In this document: positions 1 to 10,006 of the stretch, piece after piece
Layout of the letters: the number at the start of each line of letters is the position of its first letter
Numbering within the stretch: the first letter of the stretch is position 1
Assembly (NCBI RefSeq): GCF_001713455.1
Contig: NZ_CP016464.1
Location: 2,094,001-2,158,000, forward strand
Reading direction: 5' to 3'
From: Bosea sp. RAC05
Lineage (GTDB): Bacteria; Pseudomonadota; Alphaproteobacteria; Rhizobiales; Beijerinckiaceae
DNA length: 64,000 nt
Notes under the pieces: generated by a model
What the model was told of the DNA's origin: nothing
Seen by the model: the letters and a program-made list of their open reading frames with translations, nothing else
Databases searched by the model: none
Made by a program: the position numbers and the translations under genes

Positions 1-554
1 AGCAGCAGCAGGACGAGGATCGCGGTGAGCTGCCCGCCGATCAGCGTGACGTACTGGAAGCTCGAATAGAAGCCGCGATGCTCGGGGTCGGCGATCTCGG
101 AGAGATAGGTTGCGCTCGCGCCGTATTCGCCACCGAGGCTCAGGCCCTCGATGATCCGCGCCAGCGCCAGCAGGGCCGGTGCTGCGAAGCCGATCGTCGC
201 ATAGGTCGGCGTCAGCGCGATGATCAGCGAGCCGAAGCACATCATCAGCACGGAGATCGTCAGCGACAGTCGGCGCCCGTAGCGGTCGGCCAGATGGCCG
301 AACAGCCAGCCGCCGAGCGGACGCACGATGAAACCCGCCGCAAACAGCGTCGCCGCATTGAGCTGCTGCACCACCGGATCGCTGGAGGGGAAGAAGGCCG
401 GCGCGAAATAGAGCGAGAAGGCCGTGTAGGCGTAGAAATCGTACCATTCGACGAGATTGCCGACGGAGCCGACGAAAATGGCCTTGAGGCGCCGTTTTGC
501 GTCGGCGAACTCGATCGGACGCGGGTGCGGCTGGGATGTCGCGAGGTTGGACAT
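1..554 (-). CDS. MFS transporter of the metabolite:H+ symporter (MHS) type, 3' part outside the window
   Basis: This inner-membrane proton symporter, probably for a dicarboxylate or other small organic acid, runs off the left edge, so only the N-terminal 184 residues are seen. The start is the ATG read from 554. The protein has the MHS-family opening [20 protein letters not shown], then the loop 2-3 signature [15 protein letters not shown], and [15 protein letters not shown] in the fourth to fifth membrane segments; these match KgtP/ShiA/ProP-like carriers. The substrate cannot be told from this part. It reads away from the DUF2865 gene to its right, with about 200 bases of gene-free DNA between them. 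Confidence 0.88.
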   Translation of the reverse strand, partial: MSNLATSQPHPRPIEFADAKRRLKAIFVGSVGNLVEWYDFYAYTAFSLYFAPAFFPSSDPVVQQLNAATLFAAGFIVRPLGGWLFGHLADRYGRRLSLTISVLMMCFGSLIIALTPTYATIGFAAPALLALARIIEGLSLGGEYGASATYLSEIADPEHRGFYSSFQYVTLIGGQLTAILVLLL

Positions 555-758
555 GGCGGTCTCCGGCGCGGGAGCCGCCAAGGCTGCCTTCGACGACGGG
601 CACGATGCGGTCGGGGAGGCGGTTCCGGTCGGCTCGCCCGATAAGGGGGGGCGTCCGACCTTCTATCGCGCTGTCGTTGTCATGCGTCCACAGGGTGCGC
701 AGGATAATTCTGCGCGACAGAAATGCGTTGGACGCATGGATTGACCGGCCCCATCCGG

Positions 759-1958
759 TCAGGGCCGGATGGTGGCGTTCTCGAGATTCGGCGCCAGGTT
801 GGGCGCGACGATCCGCACCGTGCGGCGCTCGCCGGTCACGCTCTGGGTCTCGCGCTTGAGCCCGTCGCCCTTGTCGAGGACGCGCTCGCCGACCGTGGCC
901 GGGCCGACGCCGGCGGATTCCGTGCCGGCCGTGGGCGAGTTCTCGGACGGCATCGGCTTCTCGTCGGGAATCTCGACCGCTGCCGGTTGCGGTGCCGGCG
1001 CCGCGCCACGGCGCCGCGGATCGGGTTTCGCATCCTTCGGTCGCACGGGTTCCGTTGCCTTCGGACGCGAGAGTTCCGCTGCGCGCTGCTCGGTGACGAT
1101 GACGTCGCCCTTGCGCTTGTCCAGGAGGTACTCGGCGTCCTTCAGCGCCTGGGCCCAGCTCTGGCCGGGAGCGCGGCAGGTGCAGGCGGCGTCGAAGCTG
1201 CGCTGGTACTTGCCGGCATTGGGCAGCGAGGCATAGGGCTGCCCGGTCGAGCGCGCGACCGCGTTCTGGATCTCGCCGCCATTGGTCATGCCATAGGCCA
1301 GGGTCTGTGTGCCCGGGCAGAGCGCCTGGCACATCTCGTCCGAGCTGTCGCGTCCGCCGGGATTGTTCGCGAGCGGGAAGAAGAAGCCGTCGCAGGTCCG
1401 CACGCAGACCGTCTGCGGCCCGCCGAGGCGGGGCTTTTCCTGCTCGAGCGGCTGCTCGGGGTCGAGTTCCGGCAGGGTCGAATCGATTTCGCCGCGGCGC
1501 GGCTCCAGGCCGAAGATCGTCTCGAAGAAGCCACGCTGCTGCGGCGCCCGGCAATTCGCGTTGATCGCGGCCACCAGCTGGGCCCGGCGCTGCTCGACCG
1601 CGCCGCCCTGGGCCATCTGCTGCAGCCGGGCATATTGCCCCTGCAACTGGCCGATCTGCGCGCGCAAGCCCCCGCATTCGCGTGGCGGGCCTTCGCCGAA
1701 GAAGGTGAAGCCGCCGCGCTCGCAGCCCATCGCGCGGTACTGGTTGGTCGCCTGGGCAAGCTGTGCGCCGACGCGCTGCGCCGTCTGCGCGGCGCGCGGA
1801 TCGCCGCCGCCGCCCTGGCCCTGCAGGCTCGCCAGCTCCGAGCGCCAGGCACTGCAGGCGGGGGACTGCGCGACCGCGACGCCGCCCATGGCGCTCAGGG
1901 CCACGAGCGCCGCAACCAGGCGCAGGACGCGCCGCGGAAGGGAGGATCTCGATGTCAT
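759..1958 (-). CDS. DUF2865 domain-containing secreted protein
   Basis: A 399-residue exported protein of unknown function, of a type seen mainly in Hyphomicrobiales. The ATG at 1958 is chosen because it is followed at once by a signal peptide ([20 protein letters not shown], cleavage near AVAQSP); a longer in-frame extension to 2117 has no signal sequence and looks untranslated. The mature part has a helical region rich in Gln and Ala, paired cysteines ([32 protein letters not shown]) and a [17 protein letters not shown] stretch, then a low-complexity Pro/Lys/Glu tail. CDGFFFPL and CPGT are DUF2865 hallmarks from memory. Role unknown; a periplasmic or wall-associated location is inferred. 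Confidence 0.8.
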   Translation of the reverse strand: MTSRSSLPRRVLRLVAALVALSAMGGVAVAQSPACSAWRSELASLQGQGGGGDPRAAQTAQRVGAQLAQATNQYRAMGCERGGFTFFGEGPPRECGGLRAQIGQLQGQYARLQQMAQGGAVEQRRAQLVAAINANCRAPQQRGFFETIFGLEPRRGEIDSTLPELDPEQPLEQEKPRLGGPQTVCVRTCDGFFFPLANNPGGRDSSDEMCQALCPGTQTLAYGMTNGGEIQNAVARSTGQPYASLPNAGKYQRSFDAACTCRAPGQSWAQALKDAEYLLDKRKGDVIVTEQRAAELSRPKATEPVRPKDAKPDPRRRGAAPAPQPAAVEIPDEKPMPSENSPTAGTESAGVGPATVGERVLDKGDGLKRETQSVTGERRTVRIVAPNLAPNLENATIRP

Positions 1959-2254
1959 CGGGAGTCGGATCACGTCACCTGCTTGTCGGTCTCGAATGCC
2001 GGACGATCCTTGCCCCTGGCTGGCGGCTCGTCCCCGTCGCCGACAACAGCCTCCAAACGCGACGGAACTATGGAGCGATGCCCGCCGGGCACCGACGATG
2101 TCGGGTCCGCATGCCATATTCGCCCTCGCCGGGCAATCGCTGCGCCGCTTGCGCTCGTGGATCGAGAGGCGGTTGGCGTGCGCGCGCCGACTGTCTAGAA
2201 GGCTCGCACCCGCCCGCGCATGTCGCGCCGGCGTTGCGACCGGGCGATGCCGAC

Positions 2255-3205
2255 ATGACCCTTCCTCTGGCGCTGGAAGCCGCCTTCATCCCCGAACTGC
2301 CGAACTACTATCGCGGCAAGGTGCGCGAGAACTACGATCTTCCCGACGGTCGCCGTATCCTGATCTCGACCGACCGGCTGAGTGCCTTCGACCGCGCCAT
2401 CGCCGCGATCCCCTGCAAGGGCCAGGTGCTGACCCAGACCGCGCGCCACTGGTTCGAGCAGACCGCCGACATCTGCCCCAACCATGTGCTCGAATATCCC
2501 GATCCCAACGTCGTCGTCGGCCGGCGGCTCGACATCCTGCCCGTCGAGATCGTGGTGCGCGGCTATCTCGCCGGCACCACGGGCACCTCGATCCTGACCA
2601 TGTACAAGCAGGGCCTGCGCGCGATGTACGGGGTCACGCTGCCCGACGGCCTGCACGACAACGAGCGCCTGCCCGAGGCGATCATCACCCCGACCAGCAA
2701 GGCCTTCGACGGCGGCCATGACGAGCCGCTCTCGGCCGCGCAGATCGTCGATGAAGGGCTGCTGACCCGCGAGCAGTGGGACACAGTGAGCCGCTATGCG
2801 CTCGCGCTCTTCGCGCGCGGCCAGGCGATGGCCGCGCAGCGCGGTCTGATCCTCGCCGACACCAAATACGAGTTCGGCACCGACACGGACGGCACGATCC
2901 TGCTCGCCGACGAGATCCACACCCCCGATTCCAGCCGCTACTGGATGGCCGGCAGCTATGCCGCACGGTTCGAGACGGGCGAGAAGCCGGACTCCTTCGA
3001 CAAGGATTTCGTCCGCAACTGGGTCGTCGCCCGCTGCGATCCCTACACCCAGGATCTGCCGCCGATCCCCGCCGAGCTGATCGCCCAGACCTCGGACGTC
3101 TATGTCCGCGCCTTCGAGACCATCACCGGCCAGACCTTCGTGCCGCCCCCGGCCGGCGAGCCGCCGCTCGAGCGCATCCGCCGCAATCTCGCGCGGTTCT
3201 TCTGA
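2255..3205 (+). CDS. purC: phosphoribosylaminoimidazole-succinocarboxamide synthase
   Basis: SAICAR synthetase joins aspartate to CAIR using ATP in purine biosynthesis. The ATG at 2255 opens [20 protein letters not shown], followed by the substrate-binding GKVRENYDL and the family motif [10 protein letters not shown]; further on are [23 protein letters not shown] and [12 protein letters not shown]. At 316 residues it is the longer, eukaryote-like form rather than the about 240-residue E. coli form; many alphaproteobacteria carry this long version in addition to a short purC, so it may be a second copy. A longer frame runs upstream to 1763 but overlaps the divergent DUF2865 gene and is not supported. 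Confidence 0.95.
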   Translation: MTLPLALEAAFIPELPNYYRGKVRENYDLPDGRRILISTDRLSAFDRAIAAIPCKGQVLTQTARHWFEQTADICPNHVLEYPDPNVVVGRRLDILPVEIVVRGYLAGTTGTSILTMYKQGLRAMYGVTLPDGLHDNERLPEAIITPTSKAFDGGHDEPLSAAQIVDEGLLTREQWDTVSRYALALFARGQAMAAQRGLILADTKYEFGTDTDGTILLADEIHTPDSSRYWMAGSYAARFETGEKPDSFDKDFVRNWVVARCDPYTQDLPPIPAELIAQTSDVYVRAFETITGQTFVPPPAGEPPLERIRRNLARFF

Positions 3206-3208
3206 CCC

Positions 3209-3703
3209 TTAGCCCTCGTCGTCGCGATAGCTGCCGGCGAGGTGACGGCTGCGCTCGGTCAGGGTCGAGAGCACGCGCTCGAAGACCTTGAGCTCCTCGG
3301 GCGCGATGCCCTCCGTCCAGCGCGCCTGGAAGGCCAGCGCCAGCGGCACGATCTGGGCGTAGATCCGCTCGCCGGCCGCCGTCAGCGCGACGAAGGATTC
3401 GCGCCGATCCTGCCGGTTCTCGGCGCGCGAGACCAGCCCGCGCTTTTCCAGCTCCGTGACGGCGCGCGAGACCTTGGTCTTGTGCATCTGCGCGAGTTCG
3501 CCGATGTCGCGCGAGGTCAGCTTGCCGAATTCGCCGAGCTGCGCCACCACCCGCCATTCGGGAATGCCGATGCCGAATTGCGCGTCATAGATGCGCCCCA
3601 GCGCGCGCGCCGAGTGGAACGCCACGACATTGAGGCGATAGGGCAGGAACTGCTCCAGCCGGAGCGGCGTGTCCGGCTGGGAAGACGGAGGCTTCGTCGT
3701 CAT
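3209..3703 (-). CDS. MarR family transcriptional regulator
   Basis: A 164-residue winged-helix DNA-binding protein. The recognition region is LTSRDIGELAQMHKTKVSRA followed by the wing VTELEKRGLVSRAENRQDRRESF, typical of MarR. It lies 31 bases downstream of a TRAP-type binding-protein gene on the same strand, so the two are probably co-transcribed and the regulator may respond to that transporter's ligand. Its ATG lies inside the loop of a 9-bp stem-loop (3687-3721). It ends 3 bases from the convergent purC stop codon. The ligand is unknown. Confidence 0.9.
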   Translation of the reverse strand: MTTKPPSSQPDTPLRLEQFLPYRLNVVAFHSARALGRIYDAQFGIGIPEWRVVAQLGEFGKLTSRDIGELAQMHKTKVSRAVTELEKRGLVSRAENRQDRRESFVALTAAGERIYAQIVPLALAFQARWTEGIAPEELKVFERVLSTLTERSRHLAGSYRDDEG

Positions 3704-3721
3704 CGTCTGGCAGAAGCCTCC
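3687..3721 (-). promoter_or_regulatory. stem-loop enclosing the marR start codon
   Basis: Perfect 9-bp arms GGAGGCTTC (3687-3695) and GAAGCCTCC (3713-3721) flank a 17-base loop that holds the marR ATG (3701-3703). The structure lies just after the stop of the upstream TRAP binding-protein gene (3735). It could lower marR translation or stabilise the dctP-like message. No T-run follows, so it is not a standard terminator. Confidence 0.4.
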
Positions 3722-3734
3722 CGTGGCCGGACGC

Positions 3735-4820
3735 TCAGCGCGCCTTCAGCCGGTTCATGAAGCTGTCGAAGGACAGCTCCGCAACCTGCCACCAGAGCAG
3801 GTTCTCGCCGCGGAACGCGACCATCGACTCGTAGCCCTTCTTGAAGTCCGCGCTCTTGGCGGAGGTCTCGGCGTAGTACTCGTCGGCCGCCTTCAGCGCC
3901 GCCTCCATCACCGGCAGCGGGAAGGGGCGCAGCTGCGCGCCCTGCGCCACGAGCCGGCGCAGGCCGCCCGGGTTCACGAAGTCGTATTTGCCGAGCATCC
4001 AGTTGTTGGCCGCCTCGCAGGCCTGCTGGACGATCGCCTGGTAGTGCTTGGGCAGCTTGGCCCAGGCCTCCTTGCCGATGATCAGATGCAGCATGGCGCC
4101 GCCCTCCCACCAGCCGGGATAGTAGTAGTATTTGGCGACGCGGATGAAGCCGAGCTTCTCGTCGTCATAGGGTCCGACGAACTCGGCCGCGTCGATCGTG
4201 CCGCGCTCCAGCGCCGGGTAGACGTCGCCGGGCGCGATCTGGGTCGGCACCACGCCGAGCTTGGCCAGAACCGCTCCGCCCATGCCGCCGATCCGGAACT
4301 TCAGCCCCTTGAGGTCGTCGAGCCCCTTGAGCTCGTTGCGGAAGAAGCCGCCCATCTGGCAGCCGGAATTGCCGCAGGGGATCGAATAGGCGCCGAAGCG
4401 GTCGAGCACGCCGTTGACGATCTGCTCGCCCCCGCCGAAATACCACCAGCTGTGCTGCTGGCGGGCGTTCAGGCCGAACGGGATGCCGGTGCCGAGCCCC
4501 AGCGTCGGGTCCTTGCCGATGTAGAAATAGGTCGGCGAATGCGCGCATTCGACCGTGCCGGAGGTGACCGCGTCGAGCGCCTGCAGGCCGGGCACGATCT
4601 CGCCGGGCGCGAAGACCTGGATCTGGAACTTGCCGTCGGTGGCGTCGCTGACGAGCTTGGAAAACTGCTGCGCCGTGCCGAAGATCGTGTCGAGCGACTT
4701 CGGGAAGCTCGAGGTCAGCCGCCACTTCACCTCGGGCTGCGACTGCGCGATCGCGGGCATGGCGACCGGGGTCGCGGCGGCGGCGAGAGCGCCTGTTTTC
4801 AAAAAGTCGCGGCGTTTCAT
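3735..4820 (-). CDS. TRAP transporter solute-binding protein (DctP family), orphan
   Basis: Periplasmic receptor for a TRAP transporter, 361 residues, with a twin-arginine-type signal (MKRRDFLKTGALAAAATPVA, cleavage after AIAQ). The mature protein has the DctP-fold features WRLTSSFPKSLDTIFGTAQ, the ligand-carboxylate region DLKGLKFRIGGMGGAVLAKL and GTIDAAEFVGPYDDEKLG. It resembles the receptors often annotated as mannitol/chloroaromatic-compound TRAP proteins, which commonly bind 2-oxo acids. No DctQ or DctM gene lies nearby, so the membrane subunits must be encoded elsewhere. A marR gene follows on the same strand. The ATG at 4820 is preceded by an AGGATCACCTTA-type ribosome-binding region. 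Confidence 0.9.
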   Translation of the reverse strand: MKRRDFLKTGALAAAATPVAMPAIAQSQPEVKWRLTSSFPKSLDTIFGTAQQFSKLVSDATDGKFQIQVFAPGEIVPGLQALDAVTSGTVECAHSPTYFYIGKDPTLGLGTGIPFGLNARQQHSWWYFGGGEQIVNGVLDRFGAYSIPCGNSGCQMGGFFRNELKGLDDLKGLKFRIGGMGGAVLAKLGVVPTQIAPGDVYPALERGTIDAAEFVGPYDDEKLGFIRVAKYYYYPGWWEGGAMLHLIIGKEAWAKLPKHYQAIVQQACEAANNWMLGKYDFVNPGGLRRLVAQGAQLRPFPLPVMEAALKAADEYYAETSAKSADFKKGYESMVAFRGENLLWWQVAELSFDSFMNRLKAR

Positions 4821-4883
4821 AAGGTGATCCTCCCACGGGCCTGTTCCGTCCTTATTGGCCCGTCAGGCGAGGAATGAAAAGAC

Positions 4884-5699
4884 ATGAAACTCGCTTCGCT
4901 CCAGCATGGCCGCGACGGCCGTCTCGTCGTGGTCTCGCGCGACCTGACCCGCGCCACCGATGCCTTTCCCGTGGTCCCGACGCTGCAGGCGGCGCTCGAC
5001 GACTGGGAGCGTCATGCCCCGCGCCTCGCCGATCTGGCGGAGGGTCTGGAGCATGGCTCGGTGCCCTCCTTCCGCTTCCACGAGCATGACTGCGCCGCCC
5101 CTCTGCCGCGCGCCTTCGGGCGGCTGGTCCTCGCCCGATCGGGCGAAGCGCCCGTCCCCGCGCGGTCCGCCGGGTCGCTGGGGCCGCGCCAGCCGGTGCG
5201 GGCGGTCGATGAGAGCACCGGTCTCGTCGCCGAGGCGGGCCTGGCCGTGATCGCGGGAGACGTTCCGGCGATGGCCGGCCCGGCGCAGGCAACGGGCCTG
5301 ATCCGGCTCGTGATGCTGGGCTGCCGGGTGATGGAGACGGTCGGCGGAGGCGGCGGTGCCGCGCAGGAGGTGGCCTGCAGCTTCTCGCCGGTCGTGGTGA
5401 CGCAAGACGAGATCGGCTCCGCCTGGCGCGACGGGCGCCTCGACGTGCCCCTGCTGTGCCGGATCAACCAGCAGCCGCTCCAGCGCGGCGAGGCGGCCGG
5501 CGCCGTCGCAGCGGGCAGCCTGCTGGCCCAGGCGGCCGGGCGTCAGGCGCTGCAGGCAGGGACGATCGTGGCCTGGGCCATCCCGATGCCGCAGGAGCAG
5601 CCGCTGCGCTTCGGCGACACCGTCCGCATCGAGATGAAGGACGCCGCTGGCCATTCCATCTTCGGCGCGATCGAGCAGGAGATCCTGCCGGCCGGGTGA
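4884..5699 (+). CDS. fumarylacetoacetate hydrolase-like protein, probable pseudoenzyme
   Basis: The ends match bacterial FAA hydrolases: N-terminal MKLASLQHGRDGRLVVVSRD and PTLQAALDDW, and C-terminal FGDTVRIEM and GHSIFGAIEQEI. At 271 residues it is about 60 shorter than the usual 330. The middle is eroded: the segment normally reading YVNHVELVRKARGAEMP is gone, the usual NDVSLR (metal Asp) reads CRVMET, the FFQSKP lysine region reads GGAAQEVACS, and GSGTVSNK reads AWAIPMPQE. Catalysis of C-C bond cleavage is therefore unlikely. It reads divergently from the TRAP receptor gene. The frame is intact over its whole length, so it is a diverged protein rather than a broken gene. Confidence 0.75.
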   Translation: MKLASLQHGRDGRLVVVSRDLTRATDAFPVVPTLQAALDDWERHAPRLADLAEGLEHGSVPSFRFHEHDCAAPLPRAFGRLVLARSGEAPVPARSAGSLGPRQPVRAVDESTGLVAEAGLAVIAGDVPAMAGPAQATGLIRLVMLGCRVMETVGGGGGAAQEVACSFSPVVVTQDEIGSAWRDGRLDVPLLCRINQQPLQRGEAAGAVAAGSLLAQAAGRQALQAGTIVAWAIPMPQEQPLRFGDTVRIEMKDAAGHSIFGAIEQEILPAG

Positions 5700-5721
5700 G
5701 GGGAACCCTCGCGCGGTCCCC

Positions 5722-5771
5722 GCGTCGGAGAGCTTGGCGTCCGAGGGCTTGGCGTCATAGCGCTTGGCGCC
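5722..5771. repeat. 15-bp tandem repeat, three units plus a partial
   Basis: Three direct copies of GCGTC-NNNNN-GCTTG lie at 5722-5736, 5737-5751 and 5752-5766, followed by a partial GCGCC. The outer ten bases are identical in all three units and the five central bases differ (GGAGA, CGAGG, ATAGC). The array fills part of the 132-base gap between the FAA-like gene and the next membrane-protein gene. Confidence 0.85.
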
Positions 5772-5831
5772 TGCCGGGCCGCCGGCTACCCTGCGCCCAA
5801 CCGCCAAGCCCGCTGCGAGAGCCGACGCCTG

Positions 5832-6365
5832 ATGATCGACACCGTCGCCTTCTATCCCGAGACCGTCCCGCTCGCCGTCTTCGTCTGGGGGCCGGTGCTG
5901 GTGATGATCCTGTTCTGGGCCGCGGGCATCTGGTCCAGCCGCCAGGGCGTGCCGCGCATGCTCGAGAACGATTGGGACGGCTACAACGCGGCCGATGTCG
6001 AGAAGCTCTTCGCGATCTATGGCGAGACGCACCGCGCCCGCTACCGCAACCGTGTGCTGCCGGCCGATGTCGCCTTCGCCTTCACCTACGCCATCGTCGG
6101 CGCCATCCTGCTCGCCGGCCTGTCGATGCGCGGGCAGCCCTGGTGGGTGGCGGCGCTCTGTGGTGGCGGCTGGCTGCTCGGCGGCCTCTGCGATGTCGTC
6201 GAGAACCTCGCGGTCGCCCGGCTGCTCGACAAATACCCGAAGGTCGAGGCGGGCGACGTCGCCTTCGCCAGCCGTGCGACGCAGATCAAGCTCGTGCTGT
6301 TCCTGCTCGGCACCGTCGGCGCCATCGCCGCGGCCTATCTCGCCTTCAAGCCGCTGGCGGCCTGA
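5832..6365 (+). CDS. predicted membrane protein of unknown function
   Basis: A 177-residue protein that I do not recognise. It has about four hydrophobic segments: residues 13-33 (VPLAVFVWGPVLVMILFWAA), about 80-98, 105-123 (WWVAALCGGGWLLGGLCDVV) and 152-174 near the C-terminus. A soluble loop at about 45-75 reads DWDGYNAADVEKLFAIYGET. The ATG at 5832 gives a compact N-terminus leading into the first membrane segment. It is followed 79 bases later by the creA-like gene on the same strand, and the two could share a transcript. No function can be assigned. Confidence 0.7.
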   Translation: MIDTVAFYPETVPLAVFVWGPVLVMILFWAAGIWSSRQGVPRMLENDWDGYNAADVEKLFAIYGETHRARYRNRVLPADVAFAFTYAIVGAILLAGLSMRGQPWWVAALCGGGWLLGGLCDVVENLAVARLLDKYPKVEAGDVAFASRATQIKLVLFLLGTVGAIAAAYLAFKPLAA

Positions 6366-6444
6366 GCCGCCTCGGGCTCTGGCGCGCACGCTGCACGGCA
6401 ACCATATCTGGCGCGGGGCACTCGGCCCCGGGAGAGACGCCGCC

Positions 6445-6957
6445 ATGAAAGCCATTGCCGCCGCTTTGGTCGCAGGGACCCTCGGCCTCGCAGCCCTGGC
6501 GACGCCGGCCGCCGCGCAGGAAGACCTGATCTTCAAGAAGTCCACCGTCTGGAAGATGCTGACGCCGGACCACAAGCTCGCGGTCTACGGGATCGACGAT
6601 CCGATCGTCGAGGGCGTGGCCTGCCACTACACCGTTCCGGAAAAGGGCGGCGTCGCCGGCATGTTCGGCGTCGCCGAGGAGGTCTCCGAGATCTCGCTCG
6701 CCTGCCGTCAGATCGGACCGATCCGGTTCAAGGAGAAATCCGAGCAGGGCGACGTCGTCTTCCGCGAGCGCCGCTCGCTGATCTGGAAGAAGATGCAGAT
6801 CGTCCGCGGCTGCGACGCCAAGCGCAACGTGCTGATCTACATGGCCTATTCCGACAAGCTGATCGAGGGCTCGCCGCAGAACTCGACCTCGACGGTGCCG
6901 ATCATGCCCTGGGGCGGCGTCGGCGAACCGGCGAAATGCGCCGACTGGATCAAGTGA
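6445..6957 (+). CDS. creA: CreA family periplasmic protein
   Basis: A 170-residue exported protein of the CreA family (unknown biochemical role, named after E. coli CreA). The signal peptide is MKAIAAALVAGTLGLAALAT with cleavage near AAAQED. Family features are LTPDHKLAVYGIDDPIVEGV, the conserved cysteine in ACHYT, DPIVEG, and LACRQIGPI with RRSLIWKKMQIVRGCD. The ATG at 6445 follows a GGGAGAGACG ribosome-binding site. Length and motifs agree with the family. The longer frame upstream to 5995 is a shadow of the preceding gene. Confidence 0.9.
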   Translation: MKAIAAALVAGTLGLAALATPAAAQEDLIFKKSTVWKMLTPDHKLAVYGIDDPIVEGVACHYTVPEKGGVAGMFGVAEEVSEISLACRQIGPIRFKEKSEQGDVVFRERRSLIWKKMQIVRGCDAKRNVLIYMAYSDKLIEGSPQNSTSTVPIMPWGGVGEPAKCADWIK

Positions 6958-6966
6958 AGGTAAGCC

Positions 6967-7635
6967 TTGGGCACGGCCTGCCTTCGCTTCGTTCTGCAAG
7001 CTGTGGATCCGGCTCTCGGCTGCCCGATCCTCGAAGCGCAATTCTCGCTCGAGACGATCGAGCCGCTGGTCGCCATATTGGGTGATGAGGTAAGGGACGT
7101 GCTCGACGGGGCAATCTGGGAGCTCGATGCCTCAGATCTGGAGCGCCTTTCGGCGGTGGTCGGCTTCGTGTTTCCTCGCCAATTCGGCGAAGTCCGGCTT
7201 GTGGAGTGGAGCACTCTTCGTGCCGTGCCTTACCTGATCCATACCGAATTCGAGCTGGCGCTGATGCTCGAAGGCCGCAAACCATTCGCTGCCTTCGGCG
7301 ATGCATATCCCAACGACTGTTTTGAGGCCTGGATGGCCCTGTTCGACCCGTTTGTCGAAGAAGGCCGTTTCGTCCGGCGCATCATCGACCAGCCATTTCC
7401 GTCGCCGAAGCGCAATGCGTCAGGCGAGACGGTCGAAGGAATTCGATCCGTCTACGTCGCGCTTCGCGGAGAGGAGTGGCGGATCGAGGCTTGGATCGAG
7501 ACGTGGAAAACGGCGGCGCTGTCGGGCTGGAACGAGGCGCTGGAGCGTCGCCAGGGCGAACTGCTGGGTTACACCGAATGGCAATGCGACTGGTGGGCCG
7601 TGAACCGCCGGGACGTGCTCACCCCCCGCAGGTGA
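6967..7635 (+). CDS. hypothetical protein (222 aa)
   Basis: Soluble protein that I do not recognise. The reading frame opens with TTG at 6967, nine bases after the creA stop; no better upstream start exists because that space is used by creA. The sequence is acidic and Trp-rich towards the C-terminus (GEEWRIEAWIETWKTAA, GYTEWQCDWWAVNRRDV) with no signal peptide or membrane segment. Codon use and GC look lower than in the flanking genes (for example TTT, ATA and TTG codons are more common), which hints at recent acquisition. It may be translated with creA. Function unknown. Confidence 0.6.
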   Translation: MGTACLRFVLQAVDPALGCPILEAQFSLETIEPLVAILGDEVRDVLDGAIWELDASDLERLSAVVGFVFPRQFGEVRLVEWSTLRAVPYLIHTEFELALMLEGRKPFAAFGDAYPNDCFEAWMALFDPFVEEGRFVRRIIDQPFPSPKRNASGETVEGIRSVYVALRGEEWRIEAWIETWKTAALSGWNEALERRQGELLGYTEWQCDWWAVNRRDVLTPRR

Positions 7636-7954
7636 TGACCAGCGGCTGCTCGGGCGTCCGGGCGGGCGTGGCCTTCGTCTTCGAGAGCGAGCCGGTGAAG
7701 TCCTCGCGCGAGGCCAGACCGAAGGAACTCGCTTTGGCGAAGCCCTTGGCCTCGCACCAGGCATCGGCGACGATCTTGCCGCATTCCGCCTTGCTGGAGA
7801 TGCAGTCGGCGACGCCGTAGCCGTCCCCGGCCGGGATCAGGAAGGTGCGCTGTTCGCTGGGCGCCGCGCTGGTGCGCGTCGTCGGCAGCACCGACAGGGA
7901 CAGCCCGGCTCCGACAATCCCGAACAGGCCGACCAGGGCAACGGCGCGACGCAT
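7619..7954 (-). CDS. small secreted cysteine-containing protein
   Basis: A 111-residue protein starting at the ATG read from 7954; the longer frame to 8002 adds residues in front of an obvious signal peptide (MRRAVALVGLFGIVGAGLSL) and is not preferred. The mature part contains four cysteines (ADCISSKAECGK, DAWCEAKG, and the C-terminal ITCGG), suggesting two disulphides in the periplasm. Similar small proteins occur in Hyphomicrobiales but no function is known to me. Its 3' end overlaps the end of the convergent 222-residue gene by 17 bases. Confidence 0.7.
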   Translation of the reverse strand: MRRAVALVGLFGIVGAGLSLSVLPTTRTSAAPSEQRTFLIPAGDGYGVADCISSKAECGKIVADAWCEAKGFAKASSFGLASREDFTGSLSKTKATPARTPEQPLVITCGG

Positions 7955-8274
7955 GGATGTGGTTTCCTCGTTCGGACGACGGGCGCTCAACCCTCGACTC
8001 ACGAGGATGGTTCCGATCGGTTAAGATTTGAATAAAATGGCCCGCATCGGGCCCGGCCGCGGCAAAAGCGGGGCGCCCTCTTGACGGAAAGCGCGCGTGA
8101 AGGCAAGCGTGTCGGGATGACGCGGGCCTTCAACCCTATTTGCATGATTTGCCGCTAGCTTTCGCTGGCCGGCTGCTCACGTCCTCATCCTGAAACGGTA
8201 AAGACAGACAGCGCCCCGGCCAGCGGCCAGGATCGCCTTCGTTCGTTTTCGCCGTTTACCAGGATACTCCGTCG
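7955..8274. other. 320-base gene-free region between divergent genes
   Basis: It separates the minus-strand small secreted protein from cysS. It contains a short hairpin GGCCCG-CAT-CGGGCC (8039-8053); read on the minus strand this is followed by ATTTTATTC, so it resembles an intrinsic terminator or attenuator in front of the minus-strand gene. A TTGACG hexamer at 8081-8086 could be a -35 element for cysS, but no convincing -10 is visible. No open reading frame or RNA gene was recognised. Confidence 0.4.
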
Positions 8275-9843
<1,569 letters not shown>

Positions 9844-9895
9844 ACCGCGACACACGACCCGCCTCCATCCTCATCTAGCCAGAAAAAGAAACGTC

Positions 9896-10006
9896 ATGAC
9901 CCCGAAGATCCGCCCCGCCGGCTCGCTCTCCGTCGCGATCAAGCTCGTCATGCTCGCCATGGTCGTGCCGCGCGTGCTGCGCTTCAAGCTGCGGCGTAAA
10001 CCGTGA
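9896..10006 (+). CDS. 36-residue small ORF overlapping the cimA start
   Basis: ATG at 9896 opens a 36-codon frame beginning MTPKIRPAGSLSVAIKL, with a hydrophobic centre (VAIKLVMLAMVV) and a basic end (RVLRFKLRRKP). Its TGA overlaps the cimA GTG in the sequence GTGA, so translation of the two would be coupled. An A-rich AGAAAAAGAAACG lies in front. It could be a small membrane peptide or simply a coupling leader for a weak GTG start. A 12-codon ORF (9840-9878, [12 protein letters not shown]) also couples to the cysS stop. Neither product is known to me. Confidence 0.45.
   Translation: MTPKIRPAGSLSVAIKLVMLAMVVPRVLRFKLRRKP

Noticed and set aside
7955..8274. Possible tRNA or small RNA gene before cysS
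   Set aside because: No cloverleaf, T-loop GGTTCGAATCC-type sequence or CCA end could be found; only one short hairpin is present.
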